From Vibrio penaeicida (lineage in GTDB: Bacteria; Pseudomonadota; Gammaproteobacteria; Enterobacterales; Vibrionaceae): a DNA stretch of 64,000 nucleotides. Each line of letters begins with the position of its first letter. Position 1 is the stretch's first letter. Shown one piece after another: positions 44,316 through 52,941 of the stretch. The stretch lies in assembly GCF_030689305.1 (NCBI RefSeq), contig NZ_JAUYVM010000015.1, positions 85,857 to 149,856 on the forward strand. Direction: 5' to 3'. The notes under the pieces are model-generated. The model was not told the DNA's origin. It was given only the letters and a program-made list of their open reading frames with translations, and made no database searches. A program made the translations under genes and the position numbers.

Positions 44316-46465
44316 CTTTGTTCACTGGAGTCCAAAGATGGAAGTAACCATTCTTGAGTGAACTCTGATGGTGGGAGCGCTTTTGAGTAATAAAACCCTT
44401 GCCCAATATCGCAATTGATTTTTCTTATATACGCTGCTTGCTCTTGAGTCTCTATGCCTTCAGCGACGGTTTTCATACCTAAACTGCGTGCCATCGACAC
44501 AATGGCTTTCACTAACGAGCGGTTATTTGCATTAGTGTGCATGTTTGACACAAATGACCGATCGATTTTCACGCCATCAAATTGGAGTTTCTGCAGATAA
44601 CTCAGCGAAGCGTAACCTGTTCCAAAGTCATCGAGAAGAACTTGAATACCATGTTCTCTTAGACCTCGAATGATATCCCTTGCAGCATCAATGTCATGCA
44701 ATAGCTGACTCTCGGTTACTTCGAGTTGAAGCTGGTTTGGCTTGCATCCTGCCTTCATCATGCTTTTTGCTAAAATCGCTCCAATGTCTTGCCGGTAAAG
44801 TTGTTTGGCAGAGAGGTTAATCGTTAGATAAAAGTCAGGGGTAACCTGGTAGTCTTCCCATTGCACCAATTGATTGCAGGCAAGGTCTATTAAATGTGAT
44901 CCTAAAGGCAGAATCATATCCGTGTTTTCAGCAATTGAGATAAATTGGTCGGGCATAATGATGCCGCGAGTTGGGTGACGCCAGCGCACCAATGCTTCAG
45001 CACCAATGATTTTCCCCGTGCTCATATCAATTTTTGGTTGATACCACAGCTCAAATTGACTTGGATCAGCCAGTGCTTTTCGTAGCTCTTGCTCTATGTC
45101 TATCCGTTGTTCAATTTTTTTGTTCATGGCATGAGTGAATAAACTGTAGGTATTTTTACCCTTATCTTTAGCGTGGTACATCGCAATGTCGGCATTTTTA
45201 ATTAAAGTGTCTGCGTCGAGCCCGTGTTGAGGGAAAGAAGCGAGTCCAATACTTCCTCCAGCAACGATAGAGTCGCTTTCAATTAATATCCCTTTTTGCA
45301 AAGTATCCAGAATATTGTTAGCCATATGCTCACGTTGATCACCACTCAAGCCTGTGCAACAAATTAGGAATTCGTCACCACCAAGACGAGCAACCATATT
45401 CGATGTTGTCTCTACAAAACTGAACCCCACTTCGCGGGCTAGCCGAGATGAAACGATTTCGAGCAAATGGTCGCCAGATGCATGACCAAAATGGTCGTTA
45501 ACTTGCTTAAACTCATCTAAATCAATAAAGAAAAGATCAATATTGTCATGACTTTCAGATGCGATAAGTTGGTTTACATGCTGAATAAAGCAGGAACGAT
45601 TAGGTAACCCTGTTAAGGCATCGTGATAGGCCATGAACCGGATGTCTTCGGTATGCTTTTCGATACGCATACCCATGTCATTATAGGCGGTCACAAGTTT
45701 CCCAATCTCATCAGAACGACGTAGTGTTGGCATCGAGCGAAAGTTCCCTTGACCTGTTTCTTGTATGTGAGCAGTGAGCTTTCTAATGGGCTGCGTAAGT
45801 GATCGCGCCATCAATGCAGCAAGAAAAAGGCTTACGATGAAACTGACCGTCGTAACCCAAAAATGGCTTCGATATAAACTGTGTATATTCTTTTCATACA
45901 CATCGCCAATGACGACTTGGTTCGCGGAAATGTCGGTGAGTAACTTGTCTAAACTTAATTCTATGTAGACAGCCCCCATTGATACACCTGATTGTGAGAT
46001 CGGCTGAATGTAGATTAATTCGGAATTAGTTTGTTTAATGAAAGCGGTATTCTTTTCCATCGACAATTTAATTGACGACTCATTGGGCGGTGTGGCACCA
46101 AAAAGAAGCATTGATTCCGTTCCGTCGTGGAAGATCTTGCCATTTTGATCGATGACATGAACTATCTTCACTTCTTGCTGTGAAATTGCAGGTTGAATGG
46201 CTAAGTAGGTTGCTTCTAAATTAAAATTATACAGAGGATCAAACAGATGCTCCGCAAGATAGTGAGCAATGGACTTACCCCTAAGTTCAAGCTGCTGACT
46301 CAAACTCGTGCGAGTATGGTTGTTGAGTTCTTCGATAATACTCTCTGTGTGCTGGGTATATAATTTTTGTTGAAGTACAAAGTGGCTAAGAGAGAGCGCA
46401 GCGATAATACTCGCAGTTGCGATAATGTATCTTGTGCTCAGTCTTATCGAAGAAAACCGACTCAT
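44312..46465 (-). CDS. Membrane sensor GGDEF-EAL protein (periplasmic sensor, HAMP)
   Basis: Of 717 residues, two membrane helices (about 13-30 and 205-225) flank a roughly 170-residue periplasmic sensor; a HAMP segment (SLTQPIRKL) follows. GGDEF (about 280-440) keeps RLGGDEF but lacks an RxxD site. EAL (about 455-705) is intact: EALVRW, DDFGTGYASL, then IKIDRSFV-like KIDRSFV. Both activities are possible; in such tandems one usually dominates. It overlaps the upstream binding-protein gene by 4 nt, so the periplasmic protein most likely delivers the signal. Confidence 0.92.
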   Translation of the reverse strand: MSRFSSIRLSTRYIIATASIIAALSLSHFVLQQKLYTQHTESIIEELNNHTRTSLSQQLELRGKSIAHYLAEHLFDPLYNFNLEATYLAIQPAISQQEVKIVHVIDQNGKIFHDGTESMLLFGATPPNESSIKLSMEKNTAFIKQTNSELIYIQPISQSGVSMGAVYIELSLDKLLTDISANQVVIGDVYEKNIHSLYRSHFWVTTVSFIVSLFLAALMARSLTQPIRKLTAHIQETGQGNFRSMPTLRRSDEIGKLVTAYNDMGMRIEKHTEDIRFMAYHDALTGLPNRSCFIQHVNQLIASESHDNIDLFFIDLDEFKQVNDHFGHASGDHLLEIVSSRLAREVGFSFVETTSNMVARLGGDEFLICCTGLSGDQREHMANNILDTLQKGILIESDSIVAGGSIGLASFPQHGLDADTLIKNADIAMYHAKDKGKNTYSLFTHAMNKKIEQRIDIEQELRKALADPSQFELWYQPKIDMSTGKIIGAEALVRWRHPTRGIIMPDQFISIAENTDMILPLGSHLIDLACNQLVQWEDYQVTPDFYLTINLSAKQLYRQDIGAILAKSMMKAGCKPNQLQLEVTESQLLHDIDAARDIIRGLREHGIQVLLDDFGTGYASLSYLQKLQFDGVKIDRSFVSNMHTNANNRSLVKAIVSMARSLGMKTVAEGIETQEQAAYIRKINCDIGQGFYYSKALPPSEFTQEWLLPSLDSSEQS

Positions 46466-47427
46466 TTTTGCAACGCTTCAATTTTGGGAAGGTGCCGACG
46501 AGCTTCATCAATGACATTTAACATGTCTTGGTTTAACTCATCGAATTGCGATGTTTTCTGAAATCGCAAAAGCGTTGCTTTAGCACTGGGGTCTAAATGC
46601 ATTGTTTTTAATGTATTTTTAATCGCTAAATTCACTTCTGTTGATAAAGAAGGTGACGATATCATAAGGTCTCGAGGATAAAGGGATGATTCGTATACAA
46701 TTTCGACAGATTGTTTAATTCTATTTGGAAGATCTTCTGTTGAATTCCAGTTTCTGTCACTAAAAGCACCAAGATCGGCACGTTGCTGGTAAACCCAAGA
46801 CGATATGTTTATTTCATTGGATTGTTTAAGCTGTTGATTCATAAACATGTAGCCAATTTTGTCTGAATCTGGTCTCTCTGTATGGCTCTCAAGATATTGC
46901 AACTCATATCCTTGCCCAATAAGTGCTACGGCAGGTATAAAAAACGAACTGTTTGAACTTGGCTTTTCAAAAAGAATGGTTTTACCATTCAGCTCACTGA
47001 AATTTAGATTCTGTCCTTCATTTCTACCAAATATTATAGAGTGATAGGTCGATCTGCCTTTTTTCCAACGCCTTACAAGTATATTTGCATCAATTCTATT
47101 CTCATAAATTAGCGCGCTGTAAACTGTTGCTGGCACGAGGTGAACATGCCCGCTCTTAAGCTGCTGAGACATTTCTTCTAGTGTAGGAACAACGACAACT
47201 TCCCCATGGGTATAGCCATGTTCTTTTAAGGAATTTGCAAGGTATTCAGCTAAAGGGAGGCTCCATTTAATCCGAGATTTTACTTTTTCAGATACTGCCC
47301 CAACTATAAAAGGTTTACTATTCAATGCTATATCATCGATCTCTGAAGAGGATGCAGTCATTGAAACTAAACTAGCTAGTACAAGTAGTACTTTTGAAGC
47401 TAAAAAAGAAGTCTTAGAATTTTTCAT
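46462..47427 (-). CDS. PhnD-like periplasmic binding protein
   Basis: From the ATG at 47427 the protein has 321 residues: a signal peptide (about 1-26), then a PhnD/phosphonate-type type II binding-protein fold (LAEYLANSLKEHGY, PATVYSALIYENR, KTILFEKPSSNSSFF). Related proteins bind phosphate, phosphonate or similar oxyanions. No ABC permease or ATPase gene is adjacent; instead its stop overlaps the start of a membrane GGDEF-EAL sensor. It therefore probably senses rather than transports, presenting ligand to the periplasmic part of that sensor. An in-frame TTG at 47442 is the alternative start. Confidence 0.82.
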   Translation of the reverse strand: MKNSKTSFLASKVLLVLASLVSMTASSSEIDDIALNSKPFIVGAVSEKVKSRIKWSLPLAEYLANSLKEHGYTHGEVVVVPTLEEMSQQLKSGHVHLVPATVYSALIYENRIDANILVRRWKKGRSTYHSIIFGRNEGQNLNFSELNGKTILFEKPSSNSSFFIPAVALIGQGYELQYLESHTERPDSDKIGYMFMNQQLKQSNEINISSWVYQQRADLGAFSDRNWNSTEDLPNRIKQSVEIVYESSLYPRDLMISSPSLSTEVNLAIKNTLKTMHLDPSAKATLLRFQKTSQFDELNQDMLNVIDEARRHLPKIEALQK

Positions 47428-47742
47428 AAAGACAAAGCTCAATATCGGAAATTAAATGAGGAAACTAATCCGAAAGGATAGGGATAACGACATTTTCTGT
47501 AAATAATAAATGGAAGTAAGTTAACAAAAAATGAGCAATAAAGTATTGCAAGATGTTTCTATTGCGTTATGGGATTCAATTAATTTACTTATAAGCTCAT
47601 TAATAAAAATAGCATTACCTAAAAATTTGTCTTTTATAATGACAAAACCGGATTGTTTATAAATTCAACGATAGAGTGTGGTGTTATATGGGATAAAGGA
47701 GATTACGCGACTTTGATAGTAATTTCTCTGTGGAAGTCATGG

Positions 47743-47756
47743 TTGATCTTGATCAA
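47743..47756 (+). promoter_or_regulatory. Perfect FNR-type box upstream of the EAL gene
   Basis: TTGATCTTGATCAA matches TTGAT-N4-ATCAA at every defined base and is itself palindromic. A TA-rich segment near 47779-47784 is at class II spacing for a -10, giving a start near 47791 and a leader of about 120 nt before the EAL gene. The rest of 47443-47909 shows nothing else. Confidence 0.6.
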
Positions 47757-47909
47757 GCATCCTCTATTATTGATTAAATACTAATTTAATTTCAAAATAA
47801 GAAAAACAAAGAGTTACCGTATGCAAAAATTGAGATTTGGGTATTTGATTTTGCAAAAACGCAGACGCATAATGTTTTGATACTAAACCCTATCTGTTGG
47901 ACTGATTGC

Positions 47910-48719
47910 ATGTACCTCTCAAATCCCGAAGACTTTCAAAAACACTTGTTTAGGAATGAAGACGGATTTCTATGCGCCGAATATCAAGGGTATACCTTTT
48001 CTAGTGTATTTCAGCCCATTAAAACAGCAAAAGGTGATGTGTTTGGTTATGAGGGGTTGGTGCGAATTAAAGATGAAACTTCAAACACAATAAGACCAGA
48101 CCTTTTTTTCAGAGACCCCTCATTAAGCTTCATCGATATTATTAATACCTCGCTTCTATGTGCCAGTATTCATCTTAGAAATTTTGCTCAATCAGGGAAG
48201 AGCGATAAAAAAATCTTTATCAATGCGTCACCGCTTGTTTTCCAGGTGCTGTCACATGATGCGAGGTCTATTCAAATCCTATTGAGTTTTTTGGAAATGT
48301 TCTCTCTGCACCCATCTCAGTTGGTTTATGAAATCATGGAGTTTGATGAAGGAAACATACAAGAGATTCTTAATGGAGCTAATGTATTAAGTGAATACGG
48401 AATTACCGTTGCGATGGATGACTTTGGACAGTGCGCTTCGAATGCTTCTCGTGCAAAAATTTTGCTTCCTTCCATCATCAAGCTGGATAAATCTTTGCTT
48501 GATAACTTTATTAATCGCGATGATCTAGACCTAGTTGATTCCATTGAATTAGCAAAAAGCATTGGTGCACAAGTCATACTGGAGGGGTTAGAGACAAGAA
48601 AGCAACTAGATAAGCTGGCTCATCTCGACATTGATATGTTTCAAGGGTTCTACCTTGGAAAGCCTGCGCCACTTTCGCCACAAGATCCTGCAATAAAACT
48701 GAAAAGCACTCAACGTTAA
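47910..48719 (+). CDS. Stand-alone EAL-domain protein
   Basis: From the ATG at 47910 the protein has 269 residues and consists of an EAL domain only, no membrane helix. The signature reads YEGLVRI, with Gly for Ala of EAL; the other catalytic elements are kept: FINASP, YEIMEF, MDDFGQCASN, IKLDKSLL, EGLETRKQL, FQGFYLGKP. Hydrolysis of c-di-GMP to pGpG is likely but not assured. A TTG at 47877 would lengthen it by 11 residues. The FNR-type box upstream suggests anaerobic induction. Confidence 0.85.
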   Translation: MYLSNPEDFQKHLFRNEDGFLCAEYQGYTFSSVFQPIKTAKGDVFGYEGLVRIKDETSNTIRPDLFFRDPSLSFIDIINTSLLCASIHLRNFAQSGKSDKKIFINASPLVFQVLSHDARSIQILLSFLEMFSLHPSQLVYEIMEFDEGNIQEILNGANVLSEYGITVAMDDFGQCASNASRAKILLPSIIKLDKSLLDNFINRDDLDLVDSIELAKSIGAQVILEGLETRKQLDKLAHLDIDMFQGFYLGKPAPLSPQDPAIKLKSTQR

Positions 48720-48809
48720 TAATTTTAGGCTCTAAAAGTTTCCAGCGGGTAAGCATAGAGCTTATTAAGGTATATAGTAAACAATAAGGGATTGAATAAG
48801 GAAGGTAGA

Positions 48810-49610
48810 ATGAACCGTTTTCACTGGGTGGTAAGCATCTTATTTTCATGCAGTGTTTCAACCAACGCTATGGCTATCAACAAAGTCACTCTGACGCTAC
48901 CAGCATTTAGTGATAATGGTCAATCCTACTTTCACGAGCTTTTAGTGGAATCATTAAAAGCTCAAGGAGTACAACTCAAAATTGTCACACCTTCTAGGCA
49001 TACACCTCAGAAACGTGCCGTGCATATGCTGAATAAAAACCAGCTCTCTATGTATTGGTTAGTTAAAACGCCAGAACGTGATGCTAAATACCACATAATC
49101 GATGTTCCACTCACTGAAGGCATGATTGGGCAGAGAGTGTTACTTATCCCTAAAGGCGCTCAAGCTCGATACGATGAAATATCGACTCTGGAACAGTTTC
49201 GCAAATTGGGTTTTGTCGCAGGTTTAGGGGCTAATTGGTACGATATTGATGTCTGGAATGCTAACAAGCTTCCTTACCATGTTAAAGATGGTGAGTGGAG
49301 ACAATTGTACGAGATGCTCAGTGTAGACGGCGGGGTAAACTATTTCCCCAGAGGCATGCATGAGGTTGTTGCAGAAGCTGAAGTTCAACATCAATTAGAT
49401 ATCGAAGAGAGCCTGATTCTAAAGTATGACCGCAGTATGGTGTTCTACATGAGTGAATTGTCGTTAGAACATCAAGTGCTTATCGAAAGGGCATTGAACC
49501 ATGCAAAAGACAGTGGTTTAATGCAGAGGCTTATAGATAAGCATTGGAAAAATACCTTAAAAATTATAAAACCCGAAGGTCGAACGATTATTGATTTGAC
49601 CTCACCATAA
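48810..49610 (+). CDS. Periplasmic solute-binding protein, family 3-like
   Basis: The 266 residues begin with a signal peptide (ending near AMA) after a GGAAGG ribosome binding site. The mature part has a type II binding-protein outline: YFHELLVESLKAQGVQLKI, RHTPQKRAVHMLNKNQLSMYW, TLEQFRKLGFVAGLGANW. No transport genes are linked. It is followed 18 nt later by a second binding protein, so the pair may feed a signalling protein or act as receptors. Confidence 0.75.
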   Translation: MNRFHWVVSILFSCSVSTNAMAINKVTLTLPAFSDNGQSYFHELLVESLKAQGVQLKIVTPSRHTPQKRAVHMLNKNQLSMYWLVKTPERDAKYHIIDVPLTEGMIGQRVLLIPKGAQARYDEISTLEQFRKLGFVAGLGANWYDIDVWNANKLPYHVKDGEWRQLYEMLSVDGGVNYFPRGMHEVVAEAEVQHQLDIEESLILKYDRSMVFYMSELSLEHQVLIERALNHAKDSGLMQRLIDKHWKNTLKIIKPEGRTIIDLTSP

Positions 49611-49628
49611 AAGTTAGTTGCTAGAAAA

Positions 49629-50393
49629 ATGAACCTAAAATTTAAAAGGCTTTGGCTGGGCTGCATGTATAGTGCTGCCTCAGTTTTGTCATGCTACACA
49701 GTGGCGGACACTGTACGGCTTACATCATTGTATTGGCCTCCCTATACGGGAGAAAATCTTGCCGAACAAGGTGCCAGTGTGGCTGTAGCTCGAGCTGCTT
49801 TTGCCGCTATGGGGCACCAGCTTGAAGTTGAGTTTTATCCTTGGAATCGCGCTGTATCCCTTGCGAAAAATAACGAGCGGTATGCCGGCTATTTCCCTGC
49901 TTACTATTTTAGAACCAATAAGCTGCTGTTTTCCGACACTATGGGGAGCGGCATGCTCGGATTTGTTGAGCAGAAAAGTGATCCAATTAAATGGCGTGCT
50001 TTGACAGATTTGGTTCCTTATAAGATAGGCGTTGTAAATGGGTACCGAAATACCATTGAATTTGATGATATGGTGCAAAGTGGTCAATTGTCGGCTGTTT
50101 CTGTTCTCACTGATAAACAAAATGTGCTCAAAGTGGCTGATGCTCGGTTAGATGTCGCAGTCATCGATGAAAATGTTTTGAAGTTTCTGAAGCTGCATGA
50201 TGAAAGTGTTTCTAAAGTGAAAGACAAAGTGCAAATGAATAAAAAACCCCTAGTGAACAAACATTTGTACATTGCGTTTAACCGAGGTGAACAAGGTGAA
50301 AAATGGTTAGACATCTTTAACCGTGGTCTTACAAAAATCGATATCGACAAGATAATGGCGGCATACATGAGCTTGCATTTCGCAAGCGACTGA
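49629..50393 (+). CDS. Periplasmic solute-binding protein, family 3
   Basis: The 254 residues start with a signal peptide (ending near TVA) and show the family 3 pattern: LTSLYWPPYTGENL, GHQLEVEFYPWNRAVSLAK, GYFPAYYF, PYKIGVVNGYRN. WPPYT-G and W-N-RA motifs are typical of small Vibrio and Shewanella proteins of this kind. Amino acid or similar ligand is likely. It is paired with the preceding binding-protein gene and ends at a long terminator; no permease is nearby. Confidence 0.82.
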   Translation: MNLKFKRLWLGCMYSAASVLSCYTVADTVRLTSLYWPPYTGENLAEQGASVAVARAAFAAMGHQLEVEFYPWNRAVSLAKNNERYAGYFPAYYFRTNKLLFSDTMGSGMLGFVEQKSDPIKWRALTDLVPYKIGVVNGYRNTIEFDDMVQSGQLSAVSVLTDKQNVLKVADARLDVAVIDENVLKFLKLHDESVSKVKDKVQMNKKPLVNKHLYIAFNRGEQGEKWLDIFNRGLTKIDIDKIMAAYMSLHFASD

Positions 50394-50466
50394 GCGTATT
50401 TTTTGGATATGCTTCAGCGAATTTGTCGTTAGGGTCTGACTACTTTCACATTTTTCCCATAATGTG

Positions 50467-50517
50467 AGCCAAAAAAGAAGGAAAGGGCGTTTTGCTTATT
50501 TCCTTCTTTTTTTGGCT
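50467..50517. terminator. Very long bidirectional terminator
   Basis: AGCC-A6-GAAGGAAA and TTTCCTTC-T7-GGCT form an 18-bp stem with one extra T. The built-in A and T runs make it work in both directions, between the binding-protein genes and the prepilin peptidase gene. Confidence 0.85.
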
Positions 50518-50568
50518 TGAACTCTATCAGAAGATAAAGTCAAAGATCCTTCTTTTCGAGCGAAGTGA

Positions 50569-51015
50569 CTATAAACTGACGAACGCAAAAAAAGTAAAAC
50601 TCAATACTATCGGAATGCCATAGGCTATGCCTTTTTCTCGAATTGCCTGAAAACCCCTATATTTAATTAACATGACGACAATTTGCAACCCTCCAATCAA
50701 ACACATCAAGATAAGAGCGAGGGTAAGAAATTCTGGTTTGATAGCGATTGTATAAGCCGTTAGAAGTTTGGTGTCACCGCCACCCCAAATACCTATGATT
50801 GTGGCGATAAACCCTACAATGAAAACCAACGCCGCATAGGGTAATGACTCAAGAATAAACCCACTCATTAGTGCTAAAGTAATGGATATTGCCGCGATGA
50901 TGAGGACGTACTTGTTCGGGATGATTCTGTGACAGGCATCCGAGACACATATCGCTAACCCCGCTGATACAAGCCCCAAAAAAAGTATAACTTGGAAGAT
51001 AAATTCTGCGTTCAT
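50569..51015 (-). CDS. Type IV prepilin peptidase, CpaA/TadV type (A24)
   Basis: The 148 residues form about five helices. Both catalytic aspartates of the A24 family are visible: CVSDACHRIIPNKY (DxxxRxIPN) and GGGDTKLL (GxGD). It lacks the methylase domain of PilD, as CpaA and TadV do. It would cleave Flp-type prepilin leaders at the membrane. No tad or flp gene is present in the window, so it is an orphan here. Confidence 0.85.
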   Translation of the reverse strand: MNAEFIFQVILFLGLVSAGLAICVSDACHRIIPNKYVLIIAAISITLALMSGFILESLPYAALVFIVGFIATIIGIWGGGDTKLLTAYTIAIKPEFLTLALILMCLIGGLQIVVMLIKYRGFQAIREKGIAYGIPIVLSFTFFAFVSL

Positions 51016-51164
51016 GCGGTGGAGTATATAAATACTCGCGTAACAAAGTACAGCAAAAACAACCGTAAACCCCCAATCCTTCCTAGCGACTTACGATGAC
51101 TCGGGTATAATCAGATCGTGTTAATGGGTATAACGATGAACTAGATCAGCTAAAAGGATTAAAT

Positions 51165-51821
51165 ATGCAGAGCGTTGCGATTTTGCTCTTTGTCTTGGTA
51201 ACCGTATTTCTTGTATATCAAAAATACTTTGCGAAACGCTATGCACCTATCACTTATCCTTATAAGAAGGTCGGAAACTTAATGAGCGGTCCTGAGGTGG
51301 CATTTTATAATGCACTGATCACTGCTGTTGATAATCGCGCTTTAGTGTTTGCAAAAGTGCACATGGCAGACGTATTAATGCCTGCACCCAACAAGGATAA
51401 GAAAAAGTGGTTAGCGGCATTTAATCGTATTGCGAGAAAACACCTCGATTTTGTGATCTGCCGTCCTGGTACGCTTGAAGTGTTATGCATTATTGAGTTT
51501 GATAACGGTAAAGAACTGAACAAAACCAAGGCAGAAAGAGAAAAGTTACTGATGCACGTTTGTAAAACGTCGGGCATTCCTTTAATCGGTGCTAACGAAA
51601 AGTACGCCTACCAAGTAGGAAGATTAAGAAAGGTATTAGCTGAATATGTGGATACTATCGATATCGAACCCGAGGTGAGATTTTGTAAAGAATGCCAATC
51701 TCCAATGGTGGTGAAAGTAGGGATGCAAGGCCCACACAAGGGAAAACGGTACTATGCATGCAGCCGCTATCCGAATTGCCGCCATACAGAAGATTTTATT
51801 GAAGAAATCAATTGGTCCTAA
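51165..51821 (+). CDS. DUF2726 protein with C-terminal topoisomerase-type zinc ribbon
   Basis: One N-terminal membrane helix (residues 3-20) precedes a DUF2726 domain (about 35-165), a restriction-endonuclease-like fold: FDFVICRPGTLEVLCIIEFDNG contains the D..E core with a basic segment. Residues 172-212 form a zinc ribbon (CKECQSP, then ACSRYPNCRH) as in the tail of topoisomerase I. Function unknown; a membrane-tethered nucleic-acid-binding role is possible. It is monocistronic with a terminator. Confidence 0.85.
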   Translation: MQSVAILLFVLVTVFLVYQKYFAKRYAPITYPYKKVGNLMSGPEVAFYNALITAVDNRALVFAKVHMADVLMPAPNKDKKKWLAAFNRIARKHLDFVICRPGTLEVLCIIEFDNGKELNKTKAEREKLLMHVCKTSGIPLIGANEKYAYQVGRLRKVLAEYVDTIDIEPEVRFCKECQSPMVVKVGMQGPHKGKRYYACSRYPNCRHTEDFIEEINWS

Positions 51822-51841
51822 ACTGTAGGGCGATAAGAAGG

Positions 51842-51880
51842 TAACCCGAGTTGAAGATTTCTAACTTGGGTTATTTTTTA
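51842..51880. terminator. Terminator between DUF2726 gene and convergent gene
   Basis: TAACCCGAGTT pairs with AACTTGGGTTA (one G-T pair) and a T-run follows on the plus strand. The distal arm and T-run overlap the end of the convergent gene. Confidence 0.82.
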
Positions 51881-52746
51881 CCCTTTACTTGTGACATTGT
51901 CACGTTATTGCTGATAAACAGCGCTGGCATAGACTTATCCAAGTTCTCTAAGTCTTCGGCAGAGATAATGACAACAGCAAGACCGTAACGTTTGTACGTT
52001 TGGATTTTAAGCTCAAATTCGGCTTCCAATTCTGTATCCGTTTTATTCGGACGTATTTCTAAATAGAGGTTCACCCTAGGTAAATAGAATGAGGACTGAA
52101 TGTTGATGTCGATCGGTAACGTTCTGGCGTACGCATGTGTAATACCAGTGAGATACAACCAATTATCTAAATGCATTTCTTCGGTTGTTCGCACGTAATG
52201 ACCATCTGCACAGTGAAATTTGGCTTCAAATTTTTGTCGGAAATTAGAGTAAGATTTATCTGTGGATCGTTGGCTAACGTGGCACCCTAATAATTCTTCT
52301 GCAGAAGAGAGTAACCGAGCATTCACGATGATACTTTTATCCCAAACAACGTAATCAATGTTAGAAGCTTTGTTATGCCTTTGCTCCGCACCCATTCTTT
52401 TGCCCAGTGTACTTGCTACCCAGCCTCCATCCGACTTGATAATCCACCCCAACTCACCAAGCAGTTGATTCGATTGCTGGGAAGTTAACTTAAGTCGTTC
52501 ACCCACTTGAGCTGCGGTCAGTTTGTCTTCTTTGGGGTCATATAAAGGAACATATAAGTCCTGAGGCCAAACGATGTAACGCCCGTATTGCTTTGACTCT
52601 TTATAGCGCCCGCCTTGAGCCAAGCCTATTTCTGTTAACGTCCAATGCTCTTCTTCTTTGAAGACGAACTCGTATTTCTCTAGCGCTTGAAACAAAGCAC
52701 CTGATTTAACATTCAATTTTTCAGCGAGTTTACTGGTTGAAATCAT
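51871..52746 (-). CDS. Two winged-helix-like repeats fused to a degenerate PD-(D/E)XK-like domain
   Basis: The N-terminal 130 residues read like two winged-helix units (ISTSKLAEKLNVKSGALFQALEK with TLTEIGLAQGGRYKESK; then LTAAQVGERLKLTSQQSNQLLGELG with STLGKRMG). The C-terminal half resembles PD-(D/E)XK nucleases: RTTEEMHLDNWLYLTG, SSFYLPRVNLYLEI, then a helix and VVIISAEDL. The metal-binding Asp of the usual DFYLP is Ser here, so cleavage activity is doubtful. A DNA-binding or inactive nuclease protein is the best description. Homologues are annotated inconsistently. It is monocistronic. Confidence 0.7.
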   Translation of the reverse strand: MISTSKLAEKLNVKSGALFQALEKYEFVFKEEEHWTLTEIGLAQGGRYKESKQYGRYIVWPQDLYVPLYDPKEDKLTAAQVGERLKLTSQQSNQLLGELGWIIKSDGGWVASTLGKRMGAEQRHNKASNIDYVVWDKSIIVNARLLSSAEELLGCHVSQRSTDKSYSNFRQKFEAKFHCADGHYVRTTEEMHLDNWLYLTGITHAYARTLPIDINIQSSFYLPRVNLYLEIRPNKTDTELEAEFELKIQTYKRYGLAVVIISAEDLENLDKSMPALFISNNVTMSQVKGKK

Positions 52747-52784
52747 TTTTGTTTATCGGGAAGTTCATGAAAGTTCAACTATTG

Positions 52785-52871
52785 TATACCCAAGTGACCT
52801 CAAGATGCAGGATTCAGAGCCTCATATTCTGTTTCAATTCAAGAAAAAGAACACTGTGGATTCAATAACCA
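52785..52871 (+). repeat. Left-end copy of a Vibrio-type intergenic repeat
   Basis: It begins TATACCCAAGTGACC and aligns for about 85 bases with the first part of the 142-bp element at 55800 (shared blocks CAAGAT-CAGGATT, CCTCA-ATTCTGTTTCAAT, AAGAAC). The right end TTGGGTATA is missing, so this copy is truncated. Confidence 0.7.
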
Positions 52872-52941
52872 CACTAACGTTGCATGTAATGAGCAATATT
52901 GAACTATATTAATATTAAGATTGGCTTATATAAGAAAAAAT

